Under the pieces are notes generated by a model. It was given only the letters and a program-made list of their open reading frames with translations, was not told the origin of the DNA and searched no databases. A stretch of DNA of 64,000 bases from Pseudomonas sp. KBW05 (GTDB lineage Bacteria; Pseudomonadota; Gammaproteobacteria; Pseudomonadales; Pseudomonadaceae): contig NZ_QAJM01000008.1 of NCBI RefSeq assembly GCF_003852405.1, positions 121,941 to 185,940 of the forward strand, given 5' to 3'. This document shows, in pieces, positions 1 through 8,507 of this stretch. The translations under genes were made by a program, and so were the position numbers. The first letter of the stretch is position 1. Each line of letters begins with the position of its first letter.

Positions 1-2
1 CT

Positions 3-116
3 TCGGGGGCGTTGGCGCCGGTGATTGCCAAGACGTTTGGGTTGGATGAGGTGCAGGAGGCGCATCGGTTTTTGGAGGCGAATCAGCAGATCGGCAAGAT
101 TGTGGTGACGGTGTGA
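3..116 (+). CDS. C-terminal end of a zinc-type alcohol dehydrogenase / quinone oxidoreductase (cut by window edge)
   Basis: Only the last 37 codons lie in the window, ending in TGA at 114-116. The tail reads VIAKTFGLDEVQEAHRFLE and ends GKIVVTV. The pattern 'hydrophobic strand, V.EAHRFLE, GKIVV' closes NAD(P)H:quinone oxidoreductases and zinc-containing alcohol dehydrogenases of the MDR superfamily, where it forms the end of the catalytic domain. Nothing can be said about substrate, metal sites or start because the rest is outside the window. The assignment to the superfamily is fairly secure; the enzyme activity is inference. Confidence 0.75.
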   Translation, partial: SGALAPVIAKTFGLDEVQEAHRFLEANQQIGKIVVTV

Positions 117-326
117 GGGCGATGTCCTAGGACGATTCCCAAACTTGGGTAGCGGCTTGCCCGATTGCCTACGCATGCTCCAGAATCCGCCGGCTTGTGT
201 GCTTGGGGTGGTGGAATCTAAGGTTGCGCGGTCGCTGAATTTCTCGGTGATCGGGTTTAGTAGCCCACGGTTTAACCTAACAATTGCACGAGCTTCACCT
301 GTCAGACGTTCCCGTTTGAGCTTGAT

Positions 327-404
327 GGTGGCTGTGCGCAGGGCGCCCTCGGGCGCGCCGGTTTTGTTAGGTTCCACCGGTCTACTAACCTGCGTACAGC
401 TACC
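327..404 (+). ncRNA. Predicted structured leader RNA, three-way junction, upstream of the DUF6124 gene
   Basis: GGTGGCTGTGCGCAGG (327-342) pairs with CCTGCGTACAGCTACC (389-404) over all 16 positions: 14 Watson-Crick pairs plus two G-U pairs. The wobbles fit an RNA read from the + strand; on the other strand they would be A-C mismatches. Inside the stem are two further hairpins, GCGCC/GGCGC (343-356, CTCG loop) and CCGGT/ACCGG (358-362 with 376-380), giving a compact three-way junction. GGTTTAGTAGC occurs on both sides (about 251 and 412). The structure ends about 50 bases before the ATG at 457. It may be a cis-regulatory leader or a separate small RNA. I do not recognise a named RNA family. 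The rest of the 340-base gap (117-456) shows no convincing gene. Confidence 0.5.
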
Positions 405-456
405 GCCCTTTGGTTTAGTAGCGACGGGGTGGTGGCATCAGGTAAGGAACTTAACG

Positions 457-687
457 ATGGTTAACGATTCAACCACGCTCTTCACCGTCTCTACCGACGC
501 CAGCAACGAAACTCTCATCACCAACAGCTATGAGACATTCACGTCAGTCAGCACACTGCTGCTTGATCTATCCGAAGATTTGAACGGAAAACATCGCGAC
601 ATCGCGCTGGCAATTCACCAATTGAGTGAGTTGGGAGTGCTACTGACAGCCAAGCTCCTAGACCGTGAAGCACCTTGCACTAGCTGA
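457..687 (+). CDS. Small DUF6124-type protein
   Basis: This 76-residue protein contains the pattern TTLFTVSTDASNETLITNSY followed by a helix ending ALAIHQLSELGVLLTAKLLD. That matches the C-terminal half of the small, Pseudomonas-restricted DUF6124 (formerly DUF3077) proteins, which usually carry a longer variable N-terminus. No function is established for the family. The reading frame is open upstream to 145, but ATG 457 is chosen because AAGGA lies eight bases before it and the upstream part is the structured RNA region, whose translation looks like noise. No signal peptide or membrane segment is visible. The neighbourhood is accessory DNA between a dehydrogenase and an unknown gene. Confidence 0.65.
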   Translation: MVNDSTTLFTVSTDASNETLITNSYETFTSVSTLLLDLSEDLNGKHRDIALAIHQLSELGVLLTAKLLDREAPCTS

Positions 688-746
688 TCACTAGCCAGCC
701 AGAACGCGACCCGGCCTGATCGCTGGGTCGTAGTATGGGAAAAGAG

Positions 747-786
747 GACGGACTGATTTTTATAAAATAAATCCGTCACCTTTTTT
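747..786 (+). terminator. Rho-independent terminator after the DUF6124 gene
   Basis: GACGGA (747-752) pairs with TCCGTC (772-777); the inner A/T-rich stretch can extend the stem, and a run of six T follows at 781-786. It lies about 60 bases after the stop at 687 and before the next gene at 874, so it probably separates the two units. A second possible hairpin, GACCC/GGGTC, lies just upstream at about 707-728. Confidence 0.5.
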
Positions 787-873
787 CCGCCGCACGAGCT
801 ATTGCAGCATGGTCGTGTCGCACACGGTGATAACCTAACAAAATCAGCTAACAATCAAAAATACGGACAATAG

Positions 874-1488
874 ATGAACTCAGTTCAGATGTATCACAAT
901 CTCATGCAACGGATACGCGCTCGGTTTGACGTAATAGAGCTACTTCATATCTCGGAAGGCGAGTCTTTCACCCGCGCAGAGTCAGCCGCGTTCCAGGGGC
1001 GAAAAATAGTCGAAGGGATAGCGTATGCCTGCCTTATCGCAATCGAACATGGCGCTCAGCAGATACCTCGCGATGCAAAAAAGCAGTGGAACGCTGAAAA
1101 GATACTCAAGAATCTGAAATCCAAGGGTTTTGAAACTCTTCCAAGTCCAAGCACTATCCGTTCGGCAACCGAACAAGAGCGGGCAGACGGGTACGCCATT
1201 GTCGTCGAAGGCATACCTAAAAACCGCCTCACTCATGATCAAATTTCTGAAATTTACCAACGGCTACATGCTTGGCTTCATGAGGCGAATCCGTATGTAT
1301 ACGGCAGCTCTGACGCTTTCGGCACTGATAAGGCCGCAGTATTGTGGAAAGACCTGAGCGATTTAAAAACATTTTTGAAGCAACACTTAATCTCAGTACA
1401 AGGCGAAGCCATGTACTGCACATTATGGGACGTAAACGATGATCAAACGAAAATACTACCTCTGAGCAAATTTAATCTTGGTCCCTAA
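874..1488 (+). CDS. Hypothetical protein, 204 residues
   Basis: I do not recognise a family. The product is soluble, without signal peptide or membrane segment. It begins with a helical region (MYHNLMQRIRARFDVIELL) and has an EGESFTRAESAAFQGRKIVE segment, so an all-helical N-terminal half is likely. The base composition is clearly more A/T-rich than the flanking core genes and codon use is relaxed (AAA, GAA and ATA are frequent), suggesting recent acquisition. No good ribosome-binding site precedes ATG 874 (CGGACAATAG), so the start is uncertain. It stands alone between a terminator and the convergent sensor kinase gene. Confidence 0.6.
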   Translation: MNSVQMYHNLMQRIRARFDVIELLHISEGESFTRAESAAFQGRKIVEGIAYACLIAIEHGAQQIPRDAKKQWNAEKILKNLKSKGFETLPSPSTIRSATEQERADGYAIVVEGIPKNRLTHDQISEIYQRLHAWLHEANPYVYGSSDAFGTDKAAVLWKDLSDLKTFLKQHLISVQGEAMYCTLWDVNDDQTKILPLSKFNLGP

Positions 1489-1566
1489 CTAGGTATCAGC
1501 TCTGGCTCGGGAACGGACAATCATCCATGACAGCTTGTGCCCCCTTCGTGGCAAACAACTAGCCCC

Positions 1567-3405
1567 CTACCTCCCCAACAACTCCCTAACCCTCCCCCCC
1601 AACACCTCCACCGCAAACGGCTTCGTCAACACCCCCATCCCCGCCCCCAACTGCCCATACCCCATCACCGCATTCTCCGCATACCCCGTAATAAACAACG
1701 TCTTCAACCCCGGCCGCAGCGCCATCCCCGCCTCCGCCATCTGCCGCCCATTCATCCCGCCCGGCAAGCCCACGTCCGTCACCAGCAAATCAATATGCAC
1801 ATCCGAGCGCAGCAGTTTCAGCCCCGCCGCGCTGTCAGCCGCTTCGATGACGGTGTAGCCCAGTTCCCCGAGCACATCCGCGAGGAGCATGCGCACGGTG
1901 GATTCGTCGTCCACCAGCAACACGGTTTCGCCGTGTTGGGCGACTTCAATCGGGGTCTGCCCTGGCGTCAGTTCATCCCCCGGCGCCGCGCCGTGGTGGC
2001 GTGGGAGGTAGAGGGACACGCAGGTGCCCTCGCCCACGGCGGACTGGATGTGCACCTGCCCGCCCGATTGTTGGGCAAACCCGTAGATCATGGACAGGCC
2101 CAAGCCCGTGCCTTGGCCGATGGGTTTGGTGGTGAAGAAGGGTTCGAACACGTGGGCCATGACGTCTGGCGACATGCCAGTGCCGGTGTCGGTCACGCTC
2201 AGGCGCAGGTAGGGGCCTTCGGTGAGGTCGTGGGCGCGGGCGGTGTTTGGGTCGAGCCAGAGGTTGGCGGTTTCCAGTTGGATGCGGCCGCCTTCGGGCA
2301 TGGCGTCGCGGGCGTTGATGCACAGGTTGAGCAGGGCATTTTCCAGTTGGCTGACGTCGACGAAGGCGGTCCAGGCGTCAACGGCGCCCAGGGTTTCGAT
2401 CTGGATGCCGGGGCCGGCGGTGCGTTGGATGAGTTCGGCCATGCCGTACATCAGGGTGTTGACGTTGGTGGCGCGCGGTTCCAGGGTTTGCCGGCGGGAG
2501 AAGGCCAGCAGGCGTTGGGTGAGGACGGCGGCGCGCTTGGCCGAGCCTTGGGCGGCGACCATGTATTTGTCGACGTCGCTGAGGCGGCCCTGGTGAATAC
2601 GCCGGTTCATCAGTTCGAGGGCGCCGGAGATGCCGGCGAGCAGGTTGTTGAAGTCGTGGGCCAGGCCGCCGGTGAGTTGGCCGACGGCTTCCATTTTCTG
2701 CGATTGGCGCAGTTTTTCTTCGGCCTGCATCAGCATGGCGGTGCGTTCGGCCACGCGCTGCTCAAGGGTTTCGTTGAGGGCGCGCAGTTGGGCTTCGGCG
2801 TCGCGCAGGGCCTCGTCGGCGATGGTGCGTTCGAGCAGGTCGGCGGCTTGGCGGGCGAGGATGTCGAGCAGGCGCAGGTCGCGTTCGGACGGTTGGTGCG
2901 GCGTGCTCCAGTGGGTGGAGATCATGCCGAGCAGGCGCCCGTCGCGCGAGCGCAAGGGCGTGGTCTGGGCCGAACGGATGCCCGCGCGGCGGAAGGCGAT
3001 CAGGTCTTCGGTGCCGGCGATGTCGGCCCATTCTTCGAAGTCGGGGATGATGGCGCGCTGGCCCAACTGCAGGGCCATGGTGCAGCTGCTGTAGGCCATT
3101 GGACTCACCCATTGCCAGAATCCTACGGCCTCGGGCGGCAAGCCCCGTGAGCACAGCAGTTGCAGTTCGCCGCCATGGCCGGACGGATGGCCTTGAGGGC
3201 AGAGCAGCTGCATAGTGCCGAATTGCGAGCCGGTGATGGACACGGCGGCATCGACGATCTTGCCGTAGAGGGCTTCGAGGTCTTGCTCGCCGATCAGGTC
3301 CAGGCTGATGCGGTGCAGGAACTCGATGTCCGACAGCGCGGTTTCCGAGTCGCGGGAAGATCCACGGGGGAAGGCGGCCGGGAAGGCGGTGCGTAGGGTT
3401 TTCAT
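1567..3405 (-). CDS. Hybrid sensor histidine kinase / response regulator with GAF domain
   Basis: The 612-residue product has, in order, a GAF-type sensor domain (about 30-195), a coiled linker (about 200-240), a HisKA domain with phospho-accepting His250 in [15 protein letters not shown], an HATPase domain with N box ([14 protein letters not shown]) and G boxes ([15 protein letters not shown]), and a C-terminal receiver (about 490-610). The receiver has acidic VDDES and the likely phospho-acceptor Asp544 in VTDVGLPGG. No transmembrane helix is seen, so the sensor is probably cytoplasmic. The HDFNN and FEPFFTTK boxes place the kinase in the large group used in hybrid kinases of Pseudomonas. 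No output regulator lies next to it, so the partner is unknown. GGAGC precedes the start. Confidence 0.93.
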   Translation of the reverse strand: MKTLRTAFPAAFPRGSSRDSETALSDIEFLHRISLDLIGEQDLEALYGKIVDAAVSITGSQFGTMQLLCPQGHPSGHGGELQLLCSRGLPPEAVGFWQWVSPMAYSSCTMALQLGQRAIIPDFEEWADIAGTEDLIAFRRAGIRSAQTTPLRSRDGRLLGMISTHWSTPHQPSERDLRLLDILARQAADLLERTIADEALRDAEAQLRALNETLEQRVAERTAMLMQAEEKLRQSQKMEAVGQLTGGLAHDFNNLLAGISGALELMNRRIHQGRLSDVDKYMVAAQGSAKRAAVLTQRLLAFSRRQTLEPRATNVNTLMYGMAELIQRTAGPGIQIETLGAVDAWTAFVDVSQLENALLNLCINARDAMPEGGRIQLETANLWLDPNTARAHDLTEGPYLRLSVTDTGTGMSPDVMAHVFEPFFTTKPIGQGTGLGLSMIYGFAQQSGGQVHIQSAVGEGTCVSLYLPRHHGAAPGDELTPGQTPIEVAQHGETVLLVDDESTVRMLLADVLGELGYTVIEAADSAAGLKLLRSDVHIDLLVTDVGLPGGMNGRQMAEAGMALRPGLKTLFITGYAENAVMGYGQLGAGMGVLTKPFAVEVLGGRVRELLGR

Positions 3406-3512
3406 GGGGGCTCCGGGGAGCTGGCATTGAGCTATTAGCAGGTTATCAGCAAAGCTGTGACCACGCGAAACAGGGAGACGTTCGGTGGTGAAAGCTTTCT
3501 TTTACCCCCTGC

Positions 3513-4121
3513 TCAACTGTGGATCGGCAACGCCAACCCGAACACCACAAAAAACCCACCACACACCTTATTGAACCGCCGCCCAGTCCGCGCCAACCAC
3601 GGCCGCACCCGATGCGCAGCGCTGGCCACCATGTATTCAACGCAAAACTCCACCACGGCGTAGGTCAGCGCAATCGCCGCCGTCTGCGCGATAAGGTTCC
3701 TGTGGGGGTCGAGAAAAGGCGGAATAAACGCCGTAAACAACAGCAGCGCCTTGGGATTTGAAAGGGCCGACACCAACCCTTGGCGGAACAACGACCAGCG
3801 CCGCAGGCTTGGCACCCCGGCCATCTCCAGGCTAACGGGCGCAGACCGCCACAGCCCGAACCCCAACCACACCAGATACAGCCCGCCCCCAATCTTCAAG
3901 GCCGTGAACCAGCCGGCCGAAGCCTGGATCAGCGCCCCCAACCCCAACGCGCACAGCGACAGCACCAGGGCAAAGCCGAGCACGCCGCCGCTGATGGTGA
4001 ACAGCGTCCGGCGGCGCCCGTGAATCGCGCCGTGGGTCAGCGCCAACAAGGCATTGGGCCCCGGCACGACCGCGATGCCGCAGCAGGTAATCAGGTACAG
4101 CAACCAGGTTTCGAAGGGCAT
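3513..4121 (-). CDS. LysE/RhtB family amino-acid exporter
   Basis: The 202-residue product is an inner-membrane protein with about six hydrophobic helices. It has the family features PGPNALLALTHGAIHGRR near the N-terminus, GGVLGFAL, and ALSNPKALLLFTAFIPPFL in the middle. LysE/RhtB proteins export amino acids such as lysine, homoserine or threonine; the substrate cannot be read from the sequence. The frame is open for 25 more codons, but MPFETWLLYLIT is the standard beginning, so ATG 4121 is chosen. The gene is divergent from the LysR gene at 4234, which probably controls it. Confidence 0.9.
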   Translation of the reverse strand: MPFETWLLYLITCCGIAVVPGPNALLALTHGAIHGRRRTLFTISGGVLGFALVLSLCALGLGALIQASAGWFTALKIGGGLYLVWLGFGLWRSAPVSLEMAGVPSLRRWSLFRQGLVSALSNPKALLLFTAFIPPFLDPHRNLIAQTAAIALTYAVVEFCVEYMVASAAHRVRPWLARTGRRFNKVCGGFFVVFGLALPIHS

Positions 4122-4205
4122 GTTCAGGTCCGGCAGAGGTTGATTGATGGCTGCATCTTGCGAGGGAACAACTATCCTGAAAAGCGCATAATTCACAGCA
4201 TAGTC

Positions 4206-4220
4206 ATTCGATTAACGAAT
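4206..4220. promoter_or_regulatory. Candidate LysR-type operator between the exporter and its regulator
   Basis: ATTCG-ATTAA-CGAAT is a perfect five-base inverted repeat with a five-base centre, 14 bases before the LysR start. It fits the LysR box (T-N11-A, dyad) and lies in the 112-base divergent intergenic region, where a LysR protein would repress itself and activate the exporter. The assignment rests on position and symmetry only. Confidence 0.45.
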
Positions 4221-4233
4221 AGAGGTCAGTGCG

Positions 4234-5097
4234 ATGCCTTCCAGCGATTTGCAGATTGATTGGCTCAAGTGTTTTGTCGCGGTGGTGGACGCCGGTTCGC
4301 TGTCGGGCGCGGCTCATGAGGTCAACCGATCGCAGTCGGCCGTGAGCATGCAGATGAAAAAACTCGAAACGGCGCTGGGGCGGCCCTTGTTGAACCGTGG
4401 CCCACGCCACCTGCAACTGACCGATGACGGCCAGACGCTGCTGGGCTACGCACGGCGCATGCTGGCGCTGCACGCCGAGACCCAGGCGGCGTTTCACGGG
4501 GAGGCGTTGACGGGACGCATACGCCTGGGCGTCGCCGAGGACTACGCCGCCAAATACCTCACGCCGCTGCTCAAACGCTTTGCGCCACGCCACGCAGGGG
4601 TGGACATCGAACTGACCTGCGAACAATCGACCGCACTAATCCCTCGGCTACGCAGCGGTGACCTTGACCTGGCGCTGGTATCCAGGGACTCGCCGCAAAG
4701 TGGCACGTTTCTGTTTCATGAGCCGATGGTCTGGGTCGGCTCGCCGCAGTTCGAACTGTGGCGGCGCGACCCGCTGCCGATCGCCGTGTACGAAAGCGCC
4801 AGCCTGGCGCGGCGTTATGCGGTGAACTCACTGGCCCAGCAGGGCCGCCAGTTCAAGGTGGTGTACAACAGCTCCAGCCTGGCGGGCCAAGTGGCGGCCG
4901 TTGAAGGCGGACTGGCGATCGCCGCAATCACGCAGTGCACGGTGCAGCCATCGCTGCAGGTCTTGGGCAGTGAGCACGGCTTGGGAAATATCGAGCCTAT
5001 GGAGGTATCGATTCTACGCAGCCGGGCCTCGCGGGGGTCCAAGGCGGTCAACAGCCTGCACGCGTTTATCATTAGTGCGCTGAGGCATCAGGCGTGA
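4234..5097 (+). CDS. LysR family transcriptional regulator
   Basis: The 287-residue product has the LysR N-terminal winged helix-turn-helix (about 8-66): LKCFVAVVDAGSLSGAAHEV followed by RSQSAVSMQMKKLE. The substrate-binding fold begins near residue 92 (RIRLGVAEDYAAKYLTPLL). It is divergent from the LysE-type exporter, the usual arrangement for a LysR activator and its exporter target. The co-inducer would then be an amino acid or related compound, which is inference. The start at 4234 leaves a normal short N-terminus (MPSSDLQIDWLKCF). Confidence 0.93.
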   Translation: MPSSDLQIDWLKCFVAVVDAGSLSGAAHEVNRSQSAVSMQMKKLETALGRPLLNRGPRHLQLTDDGQTLLGYARRMLALHAETQAAFHGEALTGRIRLGVAEDYAAKYLTPLLKRFAPRHAGVDIELTCEQSTALIPRLRSGDLDLALVSRDSPQSGTFLFHEPMVWVGSPQFELWRRDPLPIAVYESASLARRYAVNSLAQQGRQFKVVYNSSSLAGQVAAVEGGLAIAAITQCTVQPSLQVLGSEHGLGNIEPMEVSILRSRASRGSKAVNSLHAFIISALRHQA

Positions 5098-5223
5098 TGT
5101 GCAGGCAAATGCGTCAACTCCCCGACGGCTATTCCAAATCCATCTATAGAACTGTCAAACATGACAGTGCCCGCCTTGGCCATTGGCGTTCAGAGTGAAT
5201 ACACGCCAACCGAGGACCTCATC

Positions 5224-5685
5224 ATGTCCAACTCCCAATCACATACGCTGCTTTGCACAGCCCTCATGACGGTGCTGACCAGCCTGGTAGCCTGCACGCC
5301 AAGCGTTATTGCTCCAACTGCCGCCAACATGTGCCCAGCCATTGGGAGTATTGAGCAGAGAAAGGAGGCACAAGGTTATAGCTATTTCGCCATTGCACCG
5401 GGCAACGGATGGAAAGGTGAAAATCCACTGGCAGAGGAACACTACCTCAAGGGGATGAAGTTCGAGTCAGCTGCAATCCGAACAGGTCAGGCAGGCCCGG
5501 GTGAGCGCGAGTATTACTTCGTGGCCTGTGATTATGAGGGGCCGGAGCAATTTGCATTTTTGAGAATGTCTCAGCGGTTTCCTGTGCGCCCTAAAGCACA
5601 GGGCTCGAACTGGACCCCGGAAGACTTCTGCCGGGCAAGCTCGGTGGGCGACTGCCCGTTCACCGTGTTCAGCGCGACGCGGTGA
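5224..5685 (+). CDS. Predicted lipoprotein, DUF3757-like
   Basis: From ATG 5224 the 153-residue product starts with a lipoprotein signal peptide: hydrophobic LLCTALMTVLTSL followed by the lipobox LVAC, Cys being the lipid anchor. The mature part has four further cysteines (MCPAIG, VACDYEG, DFCRAS, GDCPF), possibly two disulfides in the periplasm. The pattern CPAIGSI..., GWKGENPL and YYFVACDY resembles DUF3757 proteins of Pseudomonas, which have no known function; I hold that family match with moderate confidence. The frame is open 21 codons further upstream, but that extension would bury the signal peptide. The gene stands alone. Confidence 0.7.
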   Translation: MSNSQSHTLLCTALMTVLTSLVACTPSVIAPTAANMCPAIGSIEQRKEAQGYSYFAIAPGNGWKGENPLAEEHYLKGMKFESAAIRTGQAGPGEREYYFVACDYEGPEQFAFLRMSQRFPVRPKAQGSNWTPEDFCRASSVGDCPFTVFSATR

Positions 5686-5782
5686 CAATCAGGCCGCAAG
5701 CCCCACACTGGATTTTCGCCACGGCTGAAACTGTGCCCGCACCCTGCTAACCTGCGGCCCTTGCCTTTTACTGGAGCCTCCC

Positions 5783-6145
5783 GTGGCCCTATCAAAACGC
5801 GACAGCGCCCGTATCGAACGCGGCTTGGTCGCCGCGCTCACTGAGGCCTGCGAAACCGCCAAGGCGGAAATCCCGGGCTTCGATTGGCTGACCCACACCG
5901 TCAACTACGCCGACTTCCCCCAGAGCCTTGTCATCACCTGGGTGTTCGACACGCGGGCCAATAAGAATCACGCCCTGGCCACAGGTTTGGACGCACGCAT
6001 CCACGAACTCACCGCCATCGCCCTGCACGCCGCCGATATCCCGCCCGTGCCGTTGAAGCGTTGCGTGCACCTTGACAGTGAAGAAGCGTGCCAAACCCGG
6101 CACGGCGGCAACTGGCGCTTGCGCCTGACCCGCGCAGCCAACTAG
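5783..6145 (+). CDS. Conserved hypothetical protein, 120 residues
   Basis: The small soluble product begins MALSKRDSARIERGLVAALT from a GTG codon at 5783. It contains DWLTHTVNYADFPQSLVITW and CVHLDSEEACQTRHGGNWRL. Similar pseudomonad proteins are sometimes labelled 'Fis family regulator' in automatic annotation, but I see no helix-turn-helix, so I leave the function open. There is no signal peptide. GGAGCC lies ahead of the GTG. It precedes the exported protein at 6216 in the same orientation with a 70-base gap and may share its transcript. Confidence 0.7.
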   Translation: MALSKRDSARIERGLVAALTEACETAKAEIPGFDWLTHTVNYADFPQSLVITWVFDTRANKNHALATGLDARIHELTAIALHAADIPPVPLKRCVHLDSEEACQTRHGGNWRLRLTRAAN

Positions 6146-6215
6146 AGCCCGCCGCCCAACTGCTGGATAATGCCCTGCCCTGTCTCTCGCCTTTTTGATA
6201 CGGAAATCCCGCCCC

Positions 6216-7475
6216 ATGAAGTTGCCGTTTTCCGCCGCCGCTCTAACCACCGCTCTGCTGCTGCCCACCCTCGCCCACGCCGATGATGCCGCGCTGACCG
6301 ACACGCTCAAGGCCTTCACCCGCTGCGATGCGAGTTTCTTCAGCAGCCTGAACACCCACCGTGACGCCTGGCAGGCCTACGCGCCGCTCAAGCAGGAAAA
6401 AAACTTCACCTGGATCGCGGTTAAAAATCGCATCGACCACAATGCCAACCAGGTACCGGTCAGCGCGCCGCCCATCGCCGGTTTGAAGCTGTTGTCTTAC
6501 AGCGACGAAGTCACCGACCTCGGGCCGCTGGGGCTGTTTTATTACTGGGGCTTTATTGTCGACGGCGGCGTGGACGAGGTGGCCAAGCGCCTCGCGCCGC
6601 TGCTGGAACAACCGGGGGCGCTGCAAAAAGGCGACGGCGAATACACCCGCAGCGAGCTCAAGGTGGGCGACGGCTGGCAGTTCATCAAACCGCAACCGGG
6701 CAAGGCGCCGGGCATACGCCAGGTGGAACGTGTGCTGATCGTCGAGCCGGAGGGCAAGCAAGGCACGCAGTCACGGGTGAGTTGTTCGGTACAGGGTGGG
6801 GTCAACGCCGGGCTGCTGGCGCGGTTGCGGCCAGACATCGCGCCGGTGGACTACCCGCGCACGCAGGCCGAAATGAACATCAGCGATGTCGAGGTGCCGG
6901 CCAACGTGCTCCAGCAGCTTGGCGCACCGCTGTTGCAGCCGAAATTCAAAACGCTGAGCTACACCTACCTGTCGAAGAAAGGCGACGGCAGCAAGGACCT
7001 GCCGACGTCGGTCACGTTCAAGGCCGAGGGTGGTTTGCTGGTGAAGAACGAGGTCTACGGCCAGACCTTCAACGTGGACCGCCTGACTCAAGCGGACCTG
7101 ATCCAGTTGAAATCGAAAATGAACGGCGTCGGCGATGGCCGGGTGCTGCAAACCCGTGAAGCCGAACTGAAGGTGCCGGCCAGCTGGGCGCCGGGCCAGA
7201 CGCTGACCGCTCGACTGCGCATGGTCAACGTGCCCGCCCGCTCCACCGACAAATCCATCGAGACGTCGTTGACCTGCACCGTCGGCGCGCGCATTCCCGC
7301 ACGCCAGGTGTTTGCCGCGCTAACGGGCGACGCGATCAAACTGGCCTGCGACCAGGGTGACTACACGACCTCACGCGTGTTCATCGAAGACCTGGGCGTT
7401 GCCCTGACCCTGGAATCGACGTCGAGCCAGACGCACTATGTGAACGAATACACGGCGTTTGATGTGGTTCGCTGA
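6216..7475 (+). CDS. Exported hypothetical protein, about 419 residues
   Basis: The product begins with a clear Sec signal peptide (MKLPFSAAALTTALLLPTLAHA, cleavage before DDAAL), so it is periplasmic or secreted. The start at 6216 is chosen over an in-frame ATG seven codons upstream because it gives a standard signal peptide. The mature protein is rich in beta-type segments and contains two single-cysteine sites near SRVSCSVQGG and SLTCTVGARI that look like repeats of the same kind of domain. I do not recognise a family and see no catalytic motif. The gene is clearly real by codon use. Confidence 0.75.
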   Translation: MKLPFSAAALTTALLLPTLAHADDAALTDTLKAFTRCDASFFSSLNTHRDAWQAYAPLKQEKNFTWIAVKNRIDHNANQVPVSAPPIAGLKLLSYSDEVTDLGPLGLFYYWGFIVDGGVDEVAKRLAPLLEQPGALQKGDGEYTRSELKVGDGWQFIKPQPGKAPGIRQVERVLIVEPEGKQGTQSRVSCSVQGGVNAGLLARLRPDIAPVDYPRTQAEMNISDVEVPANVLQQLGAPLLQPKFKTLSYTYLSKKGDGSKDLPTSVTFKAEGGLLVKNEVYGQTFNVDRLTQADLIQLKSKMNGVGDGRVLQTREAELKVPASWAPGQTLTARLRMVNVPARSTDKSIETSLTCTVGARIPARQVFAALTGDAIKLACDQGDYTTSRVFIEDLGVALTLESTSSQTHYVNEYTAFDVVR

Positions 7476-7516
7476 CGCGCAGCGAATGGGGGCAAATCCT
7501 GCCCCCATGAGTCGCC

Positions 7517-8143
7517 CTATTTGGCGAACGCGTACTCGCCGCCCTGCTCCACCGCCTTGCGGTACGCTGGTCGGGCCTGGAACTTCTGCACCCAGGCGGC
7601 CAGGTTCGGATAGGCCGGCAACTTGCCCTGGGCCCCGGCGACTTCGCCGATAAAGCTCATCTGGATATCCGCACCGCTCAACTCATCTCCCACCAGATAC
7701 GGCGTGCGCCCCAGCACGTCGTTGAGGTAGCCCAGGTAATTGGCCACTTCCGACTCGATCCGCGGATGCAACGGCGCACCCGCCTCGCCCAGGCGGCCGA
7801 CGTAGAGGTTGAGCATCAACGGCAGCATGGCCGAGCCTTCGGCGAAGTGCAGCCATTGCACGTACTGATCGTACGTGGCAGTGGCCGGATCGGGTTGCAG
7901 GCGACCTGCGCCATGGCGGCGGATCAGGTAGTCGATGATCGCGGCGGACTCGATCAGTACCTGGCCACCGTCTTCAATCACCGGGGACTTGCCCAGCGGG
8001 TGGATGGCTTTGAGTTCCGGTGGGGCGAGGTTGGTTTTCGGGTCGCGTTGGTAGCGCTTGATCTGGTACGGCAGGCCGAGCTCCTCGAGCAGCCAGAGGA
8101 TGCGTTGCGAGCGGGAGTTGTTGAGATGATGGACGGTGATCAT
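7517..8143 (-). CDS. Glutathione S-transferase
   Basis: The 208-residue product has the two-domain GST layout. The thioredoxin-like N-terminal domain carries MITVHHLNNSRSQRILWLLE and the glutathione-contact loop GKSPVIEDGGQVLIESAAI with the conserved cis-Pro and Glu-Ser. The helical C-terminal domain (about 90-205) ends with KLPAYPNLAAWVQKFQARP. The active residue near SRSQR would be Ser. Bacterial enzymes of this type conjugate glutathione to electrophiles or act as peroxidases; the substrate is unknown. It is monocistronic and followed by REP elements. Confidence 0.92.
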   Translation of the reverse strand: MITVHHLNNSRSQRILWLLEELGLPYQIKRYQRDPKTNLAPPELKAIHPLGKSPVIEDGGQVLIESAAIIDYLIRRHGAGRLQPDPATATYDQYVQWLHFAEGSAMLPLMLNLYVGRLGEAGAPLHPRIESEVANYLGYLNDVLGRTPYLVGDELSGADIQMSFIGEVAGAQGKLPAYPNLAAWVQKFQARPAYRKAVEQGGEYAFAK

Positions 8144-8234
8144 GGCAGGGCTCCGCAGGGCGAGAGAAATGGAGTGCAGCAGGAGACTACGCTATCTACT
8201 GGACATTGAAGATCTAAATGTGGGAGCACGCTTG

Positions 8235-8324
8235 TGTGGGAGCGGGCTTGCTCGCGAAGGCGGTGGTTCAGTCACCCGATGTATTGACTGACACACCGCA
8301 TTCGCGAGCAAGCCCGCTCCCACA
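8235..8324. repeat. REP pair (GTGGGAGCGGGCTTGC type)
   Basis: TGTGGGAGCGGGCTTGCTCG and its inverse complement face each other across about 50 bases. The loop contains CAGTCACCCGATGTATTGAC, which also appears, slightly changed, in the pairs at 19253 and 62364. This is the common P. fluorescens-group REP dyad, here between the GST gene and the chemoreceptor gene. Confidence 0.9.
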
Positions 8325-8412
8325 GGAGATCTCAGCCCAGCCGGAATTTCGCGGTGTGGTCACTCAACGCCCAGCGGCCCTTACTCAAGGTATCCGAACA
8401 ACGAAGATCAAC

Positions 8413-8502
8413 TGTGGGAGCTGGCTTGCCTGCGATAGCGCCGGGTCAGGCGACATTTTTATCAGCAATGCCGCCGCCATCGCAGGCAAGCCAGCTCCCA
8501 CA
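8413..8502. repeat. REP pair (GTGGGAGCTGGCTTGC type)
   Basis: TGTGGGAGCTGGCTTGCCTG faces its inverse complement across about 50 bases. This is a second sequence class (CTGGCTTGCCTGCGAT instead of CGGGCTTGCTCGCGA), placed 90 bases from a pair of the first class and ending six bases before the chemoreceptor stop codon. The same class occurs at 46697. It may act as a transcript end for the chemoreceptor. Confidence 0.9.
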
Positions 8503-8507
8503 AGGAA

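Noticed and set aside
1537-3150. 537-codon open frame opposite the sensor kinase
   Set aside because: It is the shadow of a clear kinase gene with recognised domains; its product is repetitive Gly/Ala/Val/His-rich noise caused by high GC at third positions.
8235-8502. Repeats that might suggest a CRISPR array
   Set aside because: They are inverted REP pairs, not regularly spaced direct repeats with unique spacers; no cas genes are present.
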